DNA of 64,000 bases from Salinimonas iocasae (GTDB lineage: Bacteria; Pseudomonadota; Gammaproteobacteria; Enterobacterales; Alteromonadaceae). Where the stretch lies: contig NZ_CP039852.1 in assembly GCF_006228385.1 (NCBI RefSeq), forward strand, positions 3,736,001 through 3,800,000, written 5' to 3'. Both the position numbers and the translations under genes were made by a program. Below, piece after piece: positions 8,976-19,458 of the stretch (position 1 is its first letter; every line of letters starts with the position of its first letter). Below the pieces are notes generated by a model. That model saw only the letters and a program-made list of their open reading frames with translations, searched no databases and had not been told where the DNA came from.

Positions 8976-11420
8976 ATGTCGTGGATACGCAAAACGCTTC
9001 TTTCAGTGTTTCATTATCCCGTTAAATGGTTGGTCAAGCCGCACACTATCCCCACCAATCTGGAATCAGAACTGGGCATAGATAGTAATAAGCCGATCAT
9101 CTATCTGCTGCCCAGTAATTCAATGACAGATCAGTTAGCGCTGCGTCAGGCTACCCGCAAAATGGGGTTACCCAGTCCTACTGAAGAGGTCACTCTGGCG
9201 GGTCATACTTACCCCAATTCATTATTTTTGCGGCGTACGCAGTCTGTGCTCACAGGCACCAATAGTCCCACCGATATTGAGGCAGTTTTTACCGACCTTT
9301 TTCACTTGCATCGTGATAATCCCGAGCTGGATGTTCAGGTTGTTCCTGTGTTTATTTCCTGGGGTCGGGCGCCGGGTAAAGGCAAGCCGGGTTTCAGTGA
9401 CCTGATTGCCGATGTTGCAACACCCAGCTGGTTACGAAAATTTTTTATTGTATGCTTTCTGGGTCGCGATAATTTTATTAGCTTCAGCAAAGCCGTTTCG
9501 GCCAATGCGATGGCATCATTGCATGGCAGTGATGCGCAAATAGCTCACAAGCTGGTAAGGGTAGCAAGTACTCACTTTTATCGTAAGCGTCAGAATATGA
9601 CCGGTCCAACGTTACTGGTGCGTGAAGAACTGTACAATGCTGTATTAGGGTCTGAGTCAGTAAAACGCGCCATTGCCGAAGAGGGGCAAAGTAAGAAAGG
9701 TACGCCTGAAAAAGCGCGTCAGAATGCTCGAATTTATATTGACGAAATTGCTGCAGACTATCGTGAGGGTCTGATTCGATTTGGCGATCGACTCCTTACC
9801 CGTATCTGGAATAAAATTTATAATGGTATTGGCGTAGCGCACAGTGAGCGAGTTCGAGAACTTGCCAGAAACGGGCATGAAATTATCTATGTTCCCTGTC
9901 ATCGCAGCCACATGGACTATCTGTTACTGACCTACGTCATTTATCACGAGGGGATGGTTACTCCTCATATTGCCGCGGGTATTAATCTGAATTTCTGGCC
10001 GGTAGGAAAGATTTTCCGCCGGGGGGGCGCTTTTTTTTTACGACGCAGCTTTGCCGGCAACAAACTTTACACAGCGGTCTTTCGCGAATATTTAGAGTTA
10101 TTGTTTAATAAAGGCTACTCAGTTAAATACTATCCGGAGGGCGGGCGCAGCCGGACCGGACGCTTAATACCACCTAAGACCGGCATGTTAGCCATGACTA
10201 TTCAGGCTATTTTAAAAGGCGTAAACCGGCCTGTAAGTATTGTTCCGGTTTACATTGGCTATGAAAACGTTATGGAAGTGAAGAGCTACCTGAAAGAGCT
10301 CAAAGGCAGTGGTAAGAAAAAGGAATCTAACTGGCAGGTATTCTCTGCCCTCAGAAAGCTGAAAAATTATGGCTACGGCTATGTGAACTTCGGTGAGCCG
10401 CTGCAGCTGAATCACTTTCTGGAAAAGCAAATGCCTGACTGGCGTGAGAACCTGCCTGCCGACCCGGACAAAAAACCAAGCTGGCTGACCCCGATGGTCA
10501 ATGATCTCGCCAACGAGGTTATGTTACGTATTAACCGCGCTGCAGCAATCAATGGTATGGCGTTGTCGGCTCTTTGTTTGCTGTCATCTAAGAATAAAAC
10601 CATGAGTCAGGAAGAGCTCAGACACTCACTGAGCGCATTTATGACCATGCTGCGTGAAGCACCTTTTTCAGAAGATGCCACGGTGCCAGAAGAGTCTGAC
10701 GAACAAATACTTTCCCATGTGCTCAGACTGAATCGTTTTTCAATCAGCAACGATGGTTATGGCAAGCTCATACAGCCAAAACCTGATTCGGCCGTACTGT
10801 TAACGTACTATCGCAACAATATTCTGCATTTGTTTGCATTACCCGGCATCATTATGTCAGCTGTTTTCACGCATCCCGCGTGCCGCCGTGACTATATACT
10901 GCAGTTGGTAGCAGCGCTGTATCCTTTACTGCAGCGCGAGTTATTTATTCACATGAGTCAGGATCAGGCACTGGCATATACAGACAAGCTCATCAATCAG
11001 ATGCTTGACCAGGGGCTTTTGCGGCAAACCGATAATTGCCTGAATCCTCCGGAGCCGAACAAGAAAGACTATCACTCCGCCTGGTTACTAAGTCGCTGTA
11101 TGCAGGAAACCTTTCAGCGTTACGCTGTCGTACTGACGATTATTGAAAAAGAACGTATCATTTCGCGCACGGAACTGGAGCGAACAAGTCGTAAAGTCGC
11201 AGAGCGGCTGTCGACGCTTTATGGCATGAGCTCACCCGAGTTTTATGATAAAAACGTTCTCTCCAGTTTTATCAATGCACTGCGGGAAAACCACTGGCTG
11301 GACTCTACGGCAGACGGCAGTCTGAAGTACTCAGAAGAAAGTGCAGCTCTTCGCAAAGACGTAATGGCGTTAGTATGGCCGGAAATTATTCAACACCTTG
11401 AAAACGTAGAGTTGCATTAG
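8976..11420 (+). CDS. plsB: Glycerol-3-phosphate 1-O-acyltransferase
   Basis: PlsB acylates the sn-1 position of glycerol-3-phosphate at the inner membrane, the first step of phospholipid synthesis. The 814-residue length is typical of the gammaproteobacterial enzyme. The catalytic HX4D motif is H309-RSHM-D314, followed by the substrate motif with YYPEGGRSRTGR and then VSIVPVYIGYE. These are acyltransferase blocks I to IV in the right order. A TACACT-type -10 may lie just upstream (around 8938). No plsX or other lipid gene is adjacent. Confidence 0.97.
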   Translation: MSWIRKTLLSVFHYPVKWLVKPHTIPTNLESELGIDSNKPIIYLLPSNSMTDQLALRQATRKMGLPSPTEEVTLAGHTYPNSLFLRRTQSVLTGTNSPTDIEAVFTDLFHLHRDNPELDVQVVPVFISWGRAPGKGKPGFSDLIADVATPSWLRKFFIVCFLGRDNFISFSKAVSANAMASLHGSDAQIAHKLVRVASTHFYRKRQNMTGPTLLVREELYNAVLGSESVKRAIAEEGQSKKGTPEKARQNARIYIDEIAADYREGLIRFGDRLLTRIWNKIYNGIGVAHSERVRELARNGHEIIYVPCHRSHMDYLLLTYVIYHEGMVTPHIAAGINLNFWPVGKIFRRGGAFFLRRSFAGNKLYTAVFREYLELLFNKGYSVKYYPEGGRSRTGRLIPPKTGMLAMTIQAILKGVNRPVSIVPVYIGYENVMEVKSYLKELKGSGKKKESNWQVFSALRKLKNYGYGYVNFGEPLQLNHFLEKQMPDWRENLPADPDKKPSWLTPMVNDLANEVMLRINRAAAINGMALSALCLLSSKNKTMSQEELRHSLSAFMTMLREAPFSEDATVPEESDEQILSHVLRLNRFSISNDGYGKLIQPKPDSAVLLTYYRNNILHLFALPGIIMSAVFTHPACRRDYILQLVAALYPLLQRELFIHMSQDQALAYTDKLINQMLDQGLLRQTDNCLNPPEPNKKDYHSAWLLSRCMQETFQRYAVVLTIIEKERIISRTELERTSRKVAERLSTLYGMSSPEFYDKNVLSSFINALRENHWLDSTADGSLKYSEESAALRKDVMALVWPEIIQHLENVELH

Positions 11421-11427
11421 TGCGTAT

Positions 11428-11456
11428 AAGGCAGGTGGTGCGAGCCGCACCGCCTT
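11428..11456 (+). terminator. Hairpin after plsB
   Basis: AAGGC ... GGTGCG-AGC-CGCACC-GCCTT forms an 11-pair stem with a four-base bulge on the 5' side, eight bases after the plsB stop. An A-rich stretch follows instead of a U-tract, so it may protect the 3' end or need Rho rather than act as an intrinsic terminator. Confidence 0.35.
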
Positions 11457-11497
11457 GAATAATAAAAAACGGAAATCAAAAATAATATAGGACATCC

Positions 11498-12490
11498 ATG
11501 GTCACACGCGCATTAACCAGCATCGTTCTGTCTGTAACACTTTTATTGAGTGCCTGTGCTGATACCCCGGCCCCGCAGACAGCGCCCGAACCCACTGACT
11601 TCACAACAGATATGCCTTTTAAGCTTGATACACCTCGCTTTGGTGCAGGCATTGCTAATGATGGTGAGGCTATTTATGTGTTCGGAGGATCCAGCGAAGA
11701 AAAATGGCTGGGTGATGTCGAAATCATCGATCCTGAAACAGAAAACATTCAGGTATTGCATGACCATATTTTGCCGCGCCGGTATTTTTCGGCTGTTTAT
11801 GATGGCAATCACCATATTTATCTGATTGGCGGGATTTCGCACGAAGGCGATGATTACGCCTATGAGAGTCGTGTAGAGGTGTTTGATACCCGTAGTCGCA
11901 CAATCTCTCAGGCAGCGCCGTTGCCGTATCCCACCCGCATTAATGCTGCTGCGTATCTTGATGGGAAAATTTATGTAGTTGGTGGCGGTCACCGTGATTG
12001 GAAGACCAAGCAGATGAAGCGCTCTTCACTGATGGCTGTTTACGATATTGCAGCCAATACGTGGTCACTGGCGCCTCCCATGCCGTCAGCAAAAGAAACC
12101 ACAGCGGTTACATACGATGGCAAGATTTACGTGATGGGCGGCTATGATGGTGACAAAGCGGTGACATCGTTCGAACAATATGACCCGGACACCAACGCAT
12201 GGACACGTTTGCCTGACCTACCGCATCCGCTAAGCGCGCACTCTGCTACAGTGTGGCACGACAAGCTTTTCACATTCGGCCATTATACCAACCTGACTGC
12301 AACGCTGGTTTATGATTTCAAGGCTCAGCAATGGCAGGAAGCCGATTTACCGGTCGCAGCAAGCCGACACAATCAGGCCACAACGATTGATGACAAAGTC
12401 TACGTTATTGGTGGCCTGGAGCCGGCGGTTAAAGTGCTGGATGCAATTCAGGTGTTCGATGAATCACAGCTGGAAGAAGCAGCCCGCTAG
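11498..12490 (+). CDS. Kelch-repeat beta-propeller lipoprotein
   Basis: A 330-residue envelope protein. The signal peptide ends in a lipobox (LLLSAC), so Cys20 or so should be lipidated. The body has about six Kelch units, recognisable as repeats of the type (I/V)Y(V/L)(I/F/M)GG, for example YVFGGSS, YLIGGI, YVVGGG, YVMGGYDGD and YVIGGLEP, each followed by strands with conserved Tyr/Trp such as NTWSLAPPMP and NAWTRLPDLP. It resembles N-acetylneuraminate epimerase-like propellers, but nothing nearby concerns sialic acid, so the ligand is unknown. Its stop codon lies inside a terminator shared with the convergent ilvA. Confidence 0.85.
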   Translation: MVTRALTSIVLSVTLLLSACADTPAPQTAPEPTDFTTDMPFKLDTPRFGAGIANDGEAIYVFGGSSEEKWLGDVEIIDPETENIQVLHDHILPRRYFSAVYDGNHHIYLIGGISHEGDDYAYESRVEVFDTRSRTISQAAPLPYPTRINAAAYLDGKIYVVGGGHRDWKTKQMKRSSLMAVYDIAANTWSLAPPMPSAKETTAVTYDGKIYVMGGYDGDKAVTSFEQYDPDTNAWTRLPDLPHPLSAHSATVWHDKLFTFGHYTNLTATLVYDFKAQQWQEADLPVAASRHNQATTIDDKVYVIGGLEPAVKVLDAIQVFDESQLEEAAR

Positions 12491-12501
12491 GCTGCTTTTT
12501 T
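12479..12501 (+). terminator. Rho-independent terminator after the Kelch lipoprotein
   Basis: GCAGCC-CGCTA-GGCTGC followed directly by six T's. The stop codon of the gene is inside the hairpin. ilvA ends eight bases further on, from the other direction. Confidence 0.85.
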
Positions 12502-12508
12502 CAGGCAA

Positions 12509-14050
12509 TTACTGCGCAGCACCCGACAGAAAAAACTGATATGCAGGATCATCGGTAACGTCTGAAAACGTATAATTCAGATCCTGCAGATGCTCATCGA
12601 ATGCGGCCCTGCTTTGTGGTGGGATATCAAAACCTGCCAGTACCAGTCCTTTTGCAGCACCATGGTTGCGATAATGGAACAAGGTAATATTCCAGCGCTC
12701 ACCCAGGGTGTTAAGAAATTTCAGTAAAGCACCAGGATACTCCGGAAATTCAAACGCAAATACGGTCTCATTTAAAATAGCGGGTGGCCTGCCCCCAACC
12801 ATGTGCCGGACGTGCAATTTCGCCAGCTCATTGTTGCTAAGGTCAAAACACGCAAAACCTTTGTCAGTGAGGCTTTCCTGTAACAGCGAAAACTCCGGCT
12901 GCCCGCCTTTAAGTTTCACCCCCACAAATACATGGGCTTCGGCATCACTCCCGTAGCGGTAATTAAACTCAGTAATATTCTTACCGCCAAGCGCTTCACA
13001 AAATTGCTTAAACGCCCCTGGTCGCTCGGCTAATTTGGCAGCAAAAACTGCTTCTTTCTGCTCTGCTAACTCACACCGCTCGGACACATAGCGAAGGGTG
13101 TGAAAATTGATATTTGCCCCGCACAAGATGCCGCCAATATTTTTACCGGTAAGATTGTGGGCCCTGGCATATTTTCGAATTGCCGCGACTGACAAGGCAC
13201 CAGCCGGCTCTGCAATAACCCGGGTATCATCGAAAATATCTTTTATAGCACCGCAAATCTCATCATTGGACACCGTCACAATCTCATCAACGTATTCGTT
13301 GCATAAGCGGAAGGTTTCCTGCCCCATCGTTTTAACCGCCACGCCATCAGCAAAAATACCTACCGATGGCAGCGCCACGGGCTTGCCGGCTTGTCTGGCG
13401 GCAGCAAAACAGGCAGATTCTTCAGACTCAACAGCAATGATTTTAATGTCTGGCTTCAACTGTTTAAGGTAAACCGAAATGCCGGCCGCCAGGCCCCCGC
13501 CTCCCACCGCCACAAAAATCATGTCGAGGTTGGGATTTTGTTCCAGTAACTCGCGGGCTACGGTACCCTGACCGGCAATGACATCAGGATCATCAAACGG
13601 CGGCACAAAGGTATAGCCATGCTGCTCGGCCAGAAGCTTTGCATGGGCACTGGCCTGATCGAAACTGGTACCATGCTGAATAACCGTTACCTGCTGCCCG
13701 CCAAAGCGGCGTACCGCGTCCACCTTTATATCGGGTGTGGTTTCAGGCATTACGATAGTGGCGTTAATGCCTTTAACGTGGGCGCCGTAAGCCAACCCCT
13801 GCGCATGATTTCCTGCTGAGGCTGCAATGACCCCGGCCTGCTGCTGGGCTTCAGTCAGCGTGCATATTCGGTTATAAGCCCCGCGCAACTTGAAGGATTT
13901 AACCGGCTGCTGATCTTCGCGTTTTAAAAAAACAGTATTGCCAATCTGATGAGACAGTCCAGACATGGTGACCAAATCACTGGCTACCGCGACATCATAA
14001 ACCGGTGCCAGCAGTATTTTTTTCAGATATTCATGATTGCTAATCGTCAT
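12509..14050 (-). CDS. ilvA: Biosynthetic threonine ammonia-lyase
   Basis: IlvA deaminates threonine to 2-oxobutanoate, the committing step to isoleucine. The 513 residues comprise a PLP-dependent catalytic domain (1 to about 320) and a C-terminal pair of ACT-like regulatory domains (about 325-505), the form inhibited by isoleucine. The PLP lysine is K54 in SFKLRGAYN, and a glycine loop VGGGGLAAG binds the phosphate. It overlaps the end of ilvD by four bases (ATGA), showing translational coupling as the last gene of ilvE-ilvD-ilvA. Confidence 0.97.
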   Translation of the reverse strand: MTISNHEYLKKILLAPVYDVAVASDLVTMSGLSHQIGNTVFLKREDQQPVKSFKLRGAYNRICTLTEAQQQAGVIAASAGNHAQGLAYGAHVKGINATIVMPETTPDIKVDAVRRFGGQQVTVIQHGTSFDQASAHAKLLAEQHGYTFVPPFDDPDVIAGQGTVARELLEQNPNLDMIFVAVGGGGLAAGISVYLKQLKPDIKIIAVESEESACFAAARQAGKPVALPSVGIFADGVAVKTMGQETFRLCNEYVDEIVTVSNDEICGAIKDIFDDTRVIAEPAGALSVAAIRKYARAHNLTGKNIGGILCGANINFHTLRYVSERCELAEQKEAVFAAKLAERPGAFKQFCEALGGKNITEFNYRYGSDAEAHVFVGVKLKGGQPEFSLLQESLTDKGFACFDLSNNELAKLHVRHMVGGRPPAILNETVFAFEFPEYPGALLKFLNTLGERWNITLFHYRNHGAAKGLVLAGFDIPPQSRAAFDEHLQDLNYTFSDVTDDPAYQFFLSGAAQ

Positions 14051-15897
14051 ATATCTTCCAACTTAGCGGCATCGCGCACCGCGCCTTTATCTGCACTGGT
14101 GGCCAACATGGCAAAGTTTTTCAGCGATGCAGAAACCACACGCTCACGGTTAAGTGGTTTAAACGGACGGGGGCGCTGTTGCATTGCCTCACGCCGATGG
14201 GCCAGCTCAGCATCTGTCAGATCCACGTTGATCGTACGATTGGGTATATCAATAACAATGGTGTCACCGTCTTCCACCAGCGCGATACCACCGCCACTGG
14301 CTGCTTCGGGTGAACAATGCCCGATGGATAAACCGCTGGTTCCGCCTGAGAAGCGTCCATCTGTGATCAATGCACAGGATTTACCCAACCCTTTGGACTT
14401 CAGGTAAGACGTGGGATACAGCATCTCCTGCATACCCGGCCCGCCCCGCGGACCTTCATAACGGATGATTACGGCATCGCCGGCTTTAACCTCATCATTC
14501 AGAATTCCGGCAACCGCATCCTCCTGACTTTCATAGATTTTTGCCGTGCCGGTAAAGGTAAGTATCGACTCATCCACGCCAGCGGTTTTAACGATGCAGC
14601 CATTTTTAGCCAAATTGCCGTACAACACAGCCAGACCACCTTCCTGACTATAGGCGTGCTCAAGGGCCCGGATACAGCCTGCTTCACGGTCCCGGTCGGC
14701 TTCATCCCAGCGGCACGACTGACTGAAGGCTTTGGTAGTACGTATGCCTGCAGGCCCAGCACGATAAAACGTATCCGCAATTTCGTTTTGCGTATCTGTG
14801 ATATCCCACTGGCTAATGACGTCGCTGATTGTCCCGCCAAGTACATGATGCGAGTCTGGGTGCAGTAATCCGGCTTTGTTCAGCTCTGATAAGATCCCCA
14901 GCACGCCACCAGCGCGGTGAACATCTTCCATATGATACTGTGGGGTAGATGGCGCTACTTTACACAAATGCGGGACTTTGCGTGAAAGCCGGTCGATATC
15001 CGCCATGCTGAAAGGGACTTCTCCCTCCATCGCCGCAGCCAACAGATGCAAAATGGTATTGGTCGAACCGCCCATTGCAATATCCAGGCTCATTGCATTT
15101 TCAAATGCCTCGAAATTAGCAATATTGCGGGGTAGTGCCGACGCATCATCATTACCATACCAACGCTGGCACAGCTCTACTACCAGTTCACCGGCACGTT
15201 GAAATAAGCCCTCGCGGTCGGCATGAGTGGCCAGCATGGAGCCGTTACCGGGCAGGGCAAGCCCGAGCGCTTCGGTCAGGCAGTTCATAGAGTTGGCAGT
15301 AAACATACCGGAGCACGAGCCGCAGGTCGGACAGGCAGAGCGTTCAATCTCGCCACTGTCTTTATCACTGACACTATCGTCAGCCGCCGCGACCATTGCA
15401 TCAACTAAATCCAGCTTGATAAGCTGATCAGAAAGTTGTGTTTTCCCGGCCTCCATCGGACCACCGGAAACAAACACAACAGGAATATTCAGGCGCATGG
15501 CTGCCATCAGCATGCCTGGGGTTATTTTGTCGCAATTGGAAATACACACCAGCGCGTCAGCGCAGTGAGCATTTGCCATGTACTCTACAGAGTCAGCGAT
15601 AATTTCACGCGAGGGCAGGCTGTAAAGCATGCCGCTATGGCCCATCGCGATACCATCATCTACCGCGATGGTATTAAATTCCTTGGCAACGCCACCCGCT
15701 GCTTCAACGCTGCGGGCGACCAGTTGCCCCATATCTTTAAGATGCACATGCCCGGGTACGAACTGCGTAAAGGAGTTGGCAATGGCAATAATCGGCTTTC
15801 CAAAGTCGGTATCTTTCATACCGGTGGCACGCCATAGTGCGCGTGCCCCTGCCATGTTTCGTCCCTGCGTAGTAGTTGCAGATCGTAGTTTGGGCAT
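14047..15897 (-). CDS. ilvD: Dihydroxy-acid dehydratase
   Basis: IlvD removes water from 2,3-dihydroxy-3-methyl acids to give the 2-oxo acid precursors of valine and isoleucine. The 616-residue protein has the iron-sulfur cysteines in [12 protein letters not shown] and [18 protein letters not shown], and the C-terminal [10 protein letters not shown] signature. The length equals the E. coli enzyme. ilvE is 22 bases upstream and ilvA overlaps by four bases downstream. Confidence 0.98.
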   Translation of the reverse strand: MPKLRSATTTQGRNMAGARALWRATGMKDTDFGKPIIAIANSFTQFVPGHVHLKDMGQLVARSVEAAGGVAKEFNTIAVDDGIAMGHSGMLYSLPSREIIADSVEYMANAHCADALVCISNCDKITPGMLMAAMRLNIPVVFVSGGPMEAGKTQLSDQLIKLDLVDAMVAAADDSVSDKDSGEIERSACPTCGSCSGMFTANSMNCLTEALGLALPGNGSMLATHADREGLFQRAGELVVELCQRWYGNDDASALPRNIANFEAFENAMSLDIAMGGSTNTILHLLAAAMEGEVPFSMADIDRLSRKVPHLCKVAPSTPQYHMEDVHRAGGVLGILSELNKAGLLHPDSHHVLGGTISDVISQWDITDTQNEIADTFYRAGPAGIRTTKAFSQSCRWDEADRDREAGCIRALEHAYSQEGGLAVLYGNLAKNGCIVKTAGVDESILTFTGTAKIYESQEDAVAGILNDEVKAGDAVIIRYEGPRGGPGMQEMLYPTSYLKSKGLGKSCALITDGRFSGGTSGLSIGHCSPEAASGGGIALVEDGDTIVIDIPNRTINVDLTDAELAHRREAMQQRPRPFKPLNRERVVSASLKNFAMLATSADKGAVRDAAKLEDI

Positions 15898-15919
15898 AAT
15901 TGCTCCTGAAAGTTAGGGT

Positions 15920-16852
15920 TTATTCATAAACGGGCGTCAGCCAGTTCCACTTGTCTTCTGTTGTGCCATTGAACAGGCCAAAGAATTTTTCCTGTACTGC
16001 CTCAGTAATAGGGCCACGGCCACCATTACCCACGGCAATACCATCAACACTGCGCACAGGAGTAACTTCGGCTGCAGTGCCGCACATTAAGATTTCGTCA
16101 GCAAGATACATTGCCTCACGAGGAATATTTTCTTCACGGACTTCGTAGCCCATATCACGAAGCAATGTCATCACGGTATCGCGGGTGATACCCGGCAGGA
16201 TTGCTGCTGTTTTAGGGGTGGTAGTAACGACACCATCGCGAATAACAAAAATGTTTTCACCTGCGCCTTCACTGATATAACCATTGCGATCCAGTGCGAT
16301 ACCTTCACCATAACCATGACGGCGCGCTTCCATTGAGATCAATTGCGAAGACAGGTAGTTGCCCCCTGCTTTTGCCCCCGTCGGCATGGTGTTCGCCGCC
16401 AGGCGGTTCCATGAAGATATACCGGCATCAACACCATTTTTAATAGCTTCATCGCCCAGGTAGGCACCCCATTCAAACGCGGCAATGGTCAGTTCAGTTT
16501 CCTGACCAAAGGGCACCTGAAGCCCCATACCAATATCGCCATAAAACGCGATAGGACGAATATAAGCAGACTGCAAATCATTTTTGCGGATGATTTCCAA
16601 CGTCGCCTCATTAACCTGATCCAGGGTGAATGGGATGGTCATCCGATAAACTTTCGCTGAATCAAACAGGCGACGGTTATGCTCCTGTAAACGGAAAACA
16701 CAGGTGCCTTTATCCGGCGTTTTGTAAGCACGGATCCCTTCAAAAACAGAAGAGCCGTAATGAATAGCATGGGTCATTACATGTACCGTGGCGTCTTTCC
16801 AGGGTTTTATCTCGCCGTTAAACCAAATATATTCAGCAGGTTGCTTAGCCAT
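15920..16852 (-). CDS. ilvE: Branched-chain amino acid aminotransferase
   Basis: IlvE carries out the last transamination to valine, leucine and isoleucine. The 310-residue class IV PLP protein shows HYGSSVFEGIRAY, the PLP lysine in GAKAGGNYLSS, the EGAGENIF motif and GITRDTV. It is the first gene of ilvE-ilvD-ilvA here: the ilvG and ilvM genes that precede it in E. coli are missing, so acetohydroxy-acid synthase must be encoded elsewhere. The 5' region has two hairpins that might be regulatory. Confidence 0.97.
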   Translation of the reverse strand: MAKQPAEYIWFNGEIKPWKDATVHVMTHAIHYGSSVFEGIRAYKTPDKGTCVFRLQEHNRRLFDSAKVYRMTIPFTLDQVNEATLEIIRKNDLQSAYIRPIAFYGDIGMGLQVPFGQETELTIAAFEWGAYLGDEAIKNGVDAGISSWNRLAANTMPTGAKAGGNYLSSQLISMEARRHGYGEGIALDRNGYISEGAGENIFVIRDGVVTTTPKTAAILPGITRDTVMTLLRDMGYEVREENIPREAMYLADEILMCGTAAEVTPVRSVDGIAVGNGGRGPITEAVQEKFFGLFNGTTEDKWNWLTPVYE

Positions 16853-17257
16853 GTTTATTCCTTATTTACGGGGCACCGTTGGCCCGGGTACTGCCAGAAA
16901 GCAGAAAATTAAAAGTTCAGCGCAAATGATACAGCAGGTGATTCAAAACGCCCAATGACAGACCGTTTTAAGCCACCTGAATGGACAGCAAATTTTACAT
17001 CTGGCTTACTTTTACGACGCAAACAAGGCGATGGCCCCTAAAAACGCAGGGGATATTGATGAGACCTGCTGCAAAACAACAGGACAAAGATGTTCGGAAA
17101 AGAGTGCAATCACGCACCTGGCGTTTTTATGCTCACAACCGGCTGGCTGACCTGTTGTGAAACGCTATGACAAAGAATTAGCACGAAACGGTGGTCTTTT
17201 TCAACCAATTTAGCCAGACTATTTAGCGCTTATCACCCTTCAAAAAAGGTAACATTG
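16853..17257. other. Intergenic region upstream of ilvE and the TRIC-family gene
   Basis: A divergent promoter region without a credible protein gene. On the ilvE strand it encodes two successive hairpins (17083-17065 and 17052-17035). A possible 24-codon frame starting at a GTG around 17178 contains several Leu/Ile/Val codons but has no ribosome site, so I do not call a leader peptide. Confidence 0.5.
17035..17083 (-). promoter_or_regulatory. Two tandem hairpins in the ilvE leader region
   Basis: On the minus strand CCTGTTG-TTTTG-CAGCAGG (17083-17065, one G-U pair) is followed 12 bases later by CCCCT-GCGTTTTT-AGGGG (17052-17035). They lie about 180 bases before the ilvE start. No U-tract follows the second stem, so this is not a textbook attenuator. 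A regulatory role is a guess. Confidence 0.3.
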
Positions 17258-17872
17258 ATGATTGAAAGCTGGATCCACGTGCTTAACCTCGCCGGTGTTG
17301 CCGTGTGTGCAATATCCGGAACGCTGATGGCCTTCCAGAAAAGAATGGATGGGTTCGGCGTAGTGGTTCTGGCTTCAGCCACCGCTGTGGGGGGCGGTAC
17401 CCTTCGCGATATGATGCTCGATTTACCGGTATTCTGGATTGAAGATACTGACTATCTGTATGTCACCTGTATTGCTGCCCTTATCACCATTATCTGGTTG
17501 CGCCTCACATCACTGTTTCCCTATCACTACCTGCTGGTTGCCGATGCATTTGGTCTGGCATTGTTTAATGTCGTCGGCATTGAAAAAGCGTTAGGCACCG
17601 GCGCTGGAATGGCTGTCGCCATAGCTATGGGCACTATCACAGGCGTGTTTGGCGGGTTACTGCGCGATGTTATCTGCCGCGAGGTGCCGCTGGTTTTGTC
17701 CGGCGAGTTATATGCCATTACCTGTATCGTAGGCGGTGGCGCCTACGCACTGTTCTATACCCTGCAGTTACCTGACATCTGGTGTGTGGTGGCGGCCCTG
17801 GTAACTACCGTATGTTTGCGCCTGGGCGCCATGCGCTGGCACTGGGAACTGCCGGTGTTCAGAAGCGAATAA
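17258..17872 (+). CDS. TRIC-type cation channel family (UPF0126) membrane protein
   Basis: A 204-residue inner-membrane protein with about seven helices built from two similar halves. The diagnostic glycine-rich motifs VGGGTLRDMM (first half) and GVFGGLLRDVICREVP (second half) are those of the UPF0126/YicG family, related to trimeric intracellular cation channels. I chose the ATG at 17258; a TTG three bases earlier is an alternative with a slightly better spacing from AAGG at 17245-17248. It stands alone between ilvE and comM. Confidence 0.88.
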   Translation: MIESWIHVLNLAGVAVCAISGTLMAFQKRMDGFGVVVLASATAVGGGTLRDMMLDLPVFWIEDTDYLYVTCIAALITIIWLRLTSLFPYHYLLVADAFGLALFNVVGIEKALGTGAGMAVAIAMGTITGVFGGLLRDVICREVPLVLSGELYAITCIVGGGAYALFYTLQLPDIWCVVAALVTTVCLRLGAMRWHWELPVFRSE

Positions 17873-17943
17873 TCTGCCTAACTGTTCAGTACGTTACTGT
17901 TTCAGTATGCCGTAAGCTGACCCTTTTTCAGCAGGACGATATT

Positions 17944-19458
17944 ATGGGCTATGCGGTTGTAAATACGCGCGCCGGGGAGGGAGTGGGCGCACCCTCCGTG
18001 CAGGTTGAAGTGCATCTGGCAAACGGCCTGCACGCTTTTCACCTGGTCGGCATGGCTGAAACCTGCGTTAAGGAAGCGCGCGACAGAGTAAGAAGCGCGC
18101 TAATTAACAGTGGTTTTGAGTTCCCAGCTAAACGTATTACGGTAAACCTTGCGCCTGCGACGATTCCAAAACATGGCGGTCGTTATGATTTACCCATCGC
18201 AATTGGAATCCTTATTGCGGCAGGTGTGCTCGTCGCTGGCTGCACCAGTGACTATGAGTTTATCGGTGAGTTGGGCCTGGATGGCAAGATAAAAGCCGTT
18301 CGCGGGCTGATACCAGCGCTTTTGGCAGCGCGCGAGCATGCGACGCATATTGTTATCCCTGCGGAAAACAGCCACGAAGCATCACTTGTTAGCGGAATTG
18401 ACCGTCGAGCAGCACCTGATCTGGCGAGCGTTTTTAATCATCTCAACGGCATCTCATCCTTACCAGCGCTGTGCGATACCCTGAACACGGCTCAGGATAC
18501 AGCTGCCCCAAAGTGGGATGATATTATCGGTCAGCACCAGGCTAAGCGGGCTTTGGTTATTGCAGCAGCGGCCGAGCATCATATTTTATTTGTTGGTCCG
18601 CCGGGCACCGGTAAAAGCCTGCTGGCCAATCGCCTGCTCTCGCTATTGCCCCCGCTCAGTGTGGAACAAGCGCTTCAGGTAGCCTCCATAGCGTCTGTCA
18701 AAGGCGTCACTATTGATGCAGAATCACTGTTCTCGCGGCCATTTCGCGCACCGCACCATACCAGTTCAGCGATTGCGCTGACCGGCGGCGGAACCCAGCC
18801 CATGCCCGGTGAAATATCGCTGGCGCATCTGGGGGTATTGTTTCTGGACGAGTTGCCGGAGTTCGGCAGACGGGCGCTGGATGTTCTGCGGGAACCGTTG
18901 GAAACCGGCGATATCTGTATCAGCCGCGCGCAGGCGCAGGCGGTTTACCCGGCACGGTTTCAACTGGTCGCTGCCATGAATCCCAGTCCGACTGGTGATA
19001 TTCACGATGGGCGCACCTCACCGGATAATATCCTGCGCTATATAAATCGCATATCCGGCCCGTTCTTAGATCGTATCGACTTACAGGTTAGTGTTCCGCG
19101 CCTTGATGAGTATACACTGAGCCATACTGGTACGACCCAAACAGACTCAGCACAACGCGCTAAAGCGCAGATTAATCACGCCAGAGAGCGACAAACTATC
19201 AGACAGGGTAAACTCAATAGTGCCCTGCACAGCGCGGAGCTGACCGAGGCTTGCAGATTGAGCGCAAAAGATTTGGAATTTGTGCAACAGGCAGCGCGAC
19301 AGCTCAAATTATCCATGCGCGTCTTCCACCGAACGCTGAAAGTTGCCCGGACTATTGCTGATCTAGAATCCAGTGACAGTGTTACGCAGCAACATATCAG
19401 CGAAGCATTAGGTTACAGAGCGCTGGATACTATTATTGCTCAGCTTAGCTCCAGCTGA
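17944..19458 (+). CDS. comM: ComM/YifB family Mg-chelatase-like AAA+ ATPase
   Basis: ComM-type helicases promote branch migration during natural transformation; E. coli YifB is the homologue. With the ATG at 17944 (AGGA ribosome site about eight bases upstream) the protein has 504 residues starting MGYAVVNTRAGEG. The N-terminal ChlI-like domain is followed by Walker A GPPGTGKS, Walker B LFLDELPEF and the C-terminal Mg-chelatase domain. An upstream open extension of 54 residues overlaps the previous gene and is not protein-like. The 3' end overlaps the convergent ilvY by 19 bases. In E. coli yifB also lies beside the ilv genes. Confidence 0.95.
   Translation: MGYAVVNTRAGEGVGAPSVQVEVHLANGLHAFHLVGMAETCVKEARDRVRSALINSGFEFPAKRITVNLAPATIPKHGGRYDLPIAIGILIAAGVLVAGCTSDYEFIGELGLDGKIKAVRGLIPALLAAREHATHIVIPAENSHEASLVSGIDRRAAPDLASVFNHLNGISSLPALCDTLNTAQDTAAPKWDDIIGQHQAKRALVIAAAAEHHILFVGPPGTGKSLLANRLLSLLPPLSVEQALQVASIASVKGVTIDAESLFSRPFRAPHHTSSAIALTGGGTQPMPGEISLAHLGVLFLDELPEFGRRALDVLREPLETGDICISRAQAQAVYPARFQLVAAMNPSPTGDIHDGRTSPDNILRYINRISGPFLDRIDLQVSVPRLDEYTLSHTGTTQTDSAQRAKAQINHARERQTIRQGKLNSALHSAELTEACRLSAKDLEFVQQAARQLKLSMRVFHRTLKVARTIADLESSDSVTQQHISEALGYRALDTIIAQLSSS

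Noticed and set aside
17107..17181. A possible ilv leader peptide starting at GTG with several Leu/Ile/Val codons
   Set aside because: No ribosome site, no run of consecutive regulatory codons and no terminator/antiterminator with a U-tract.
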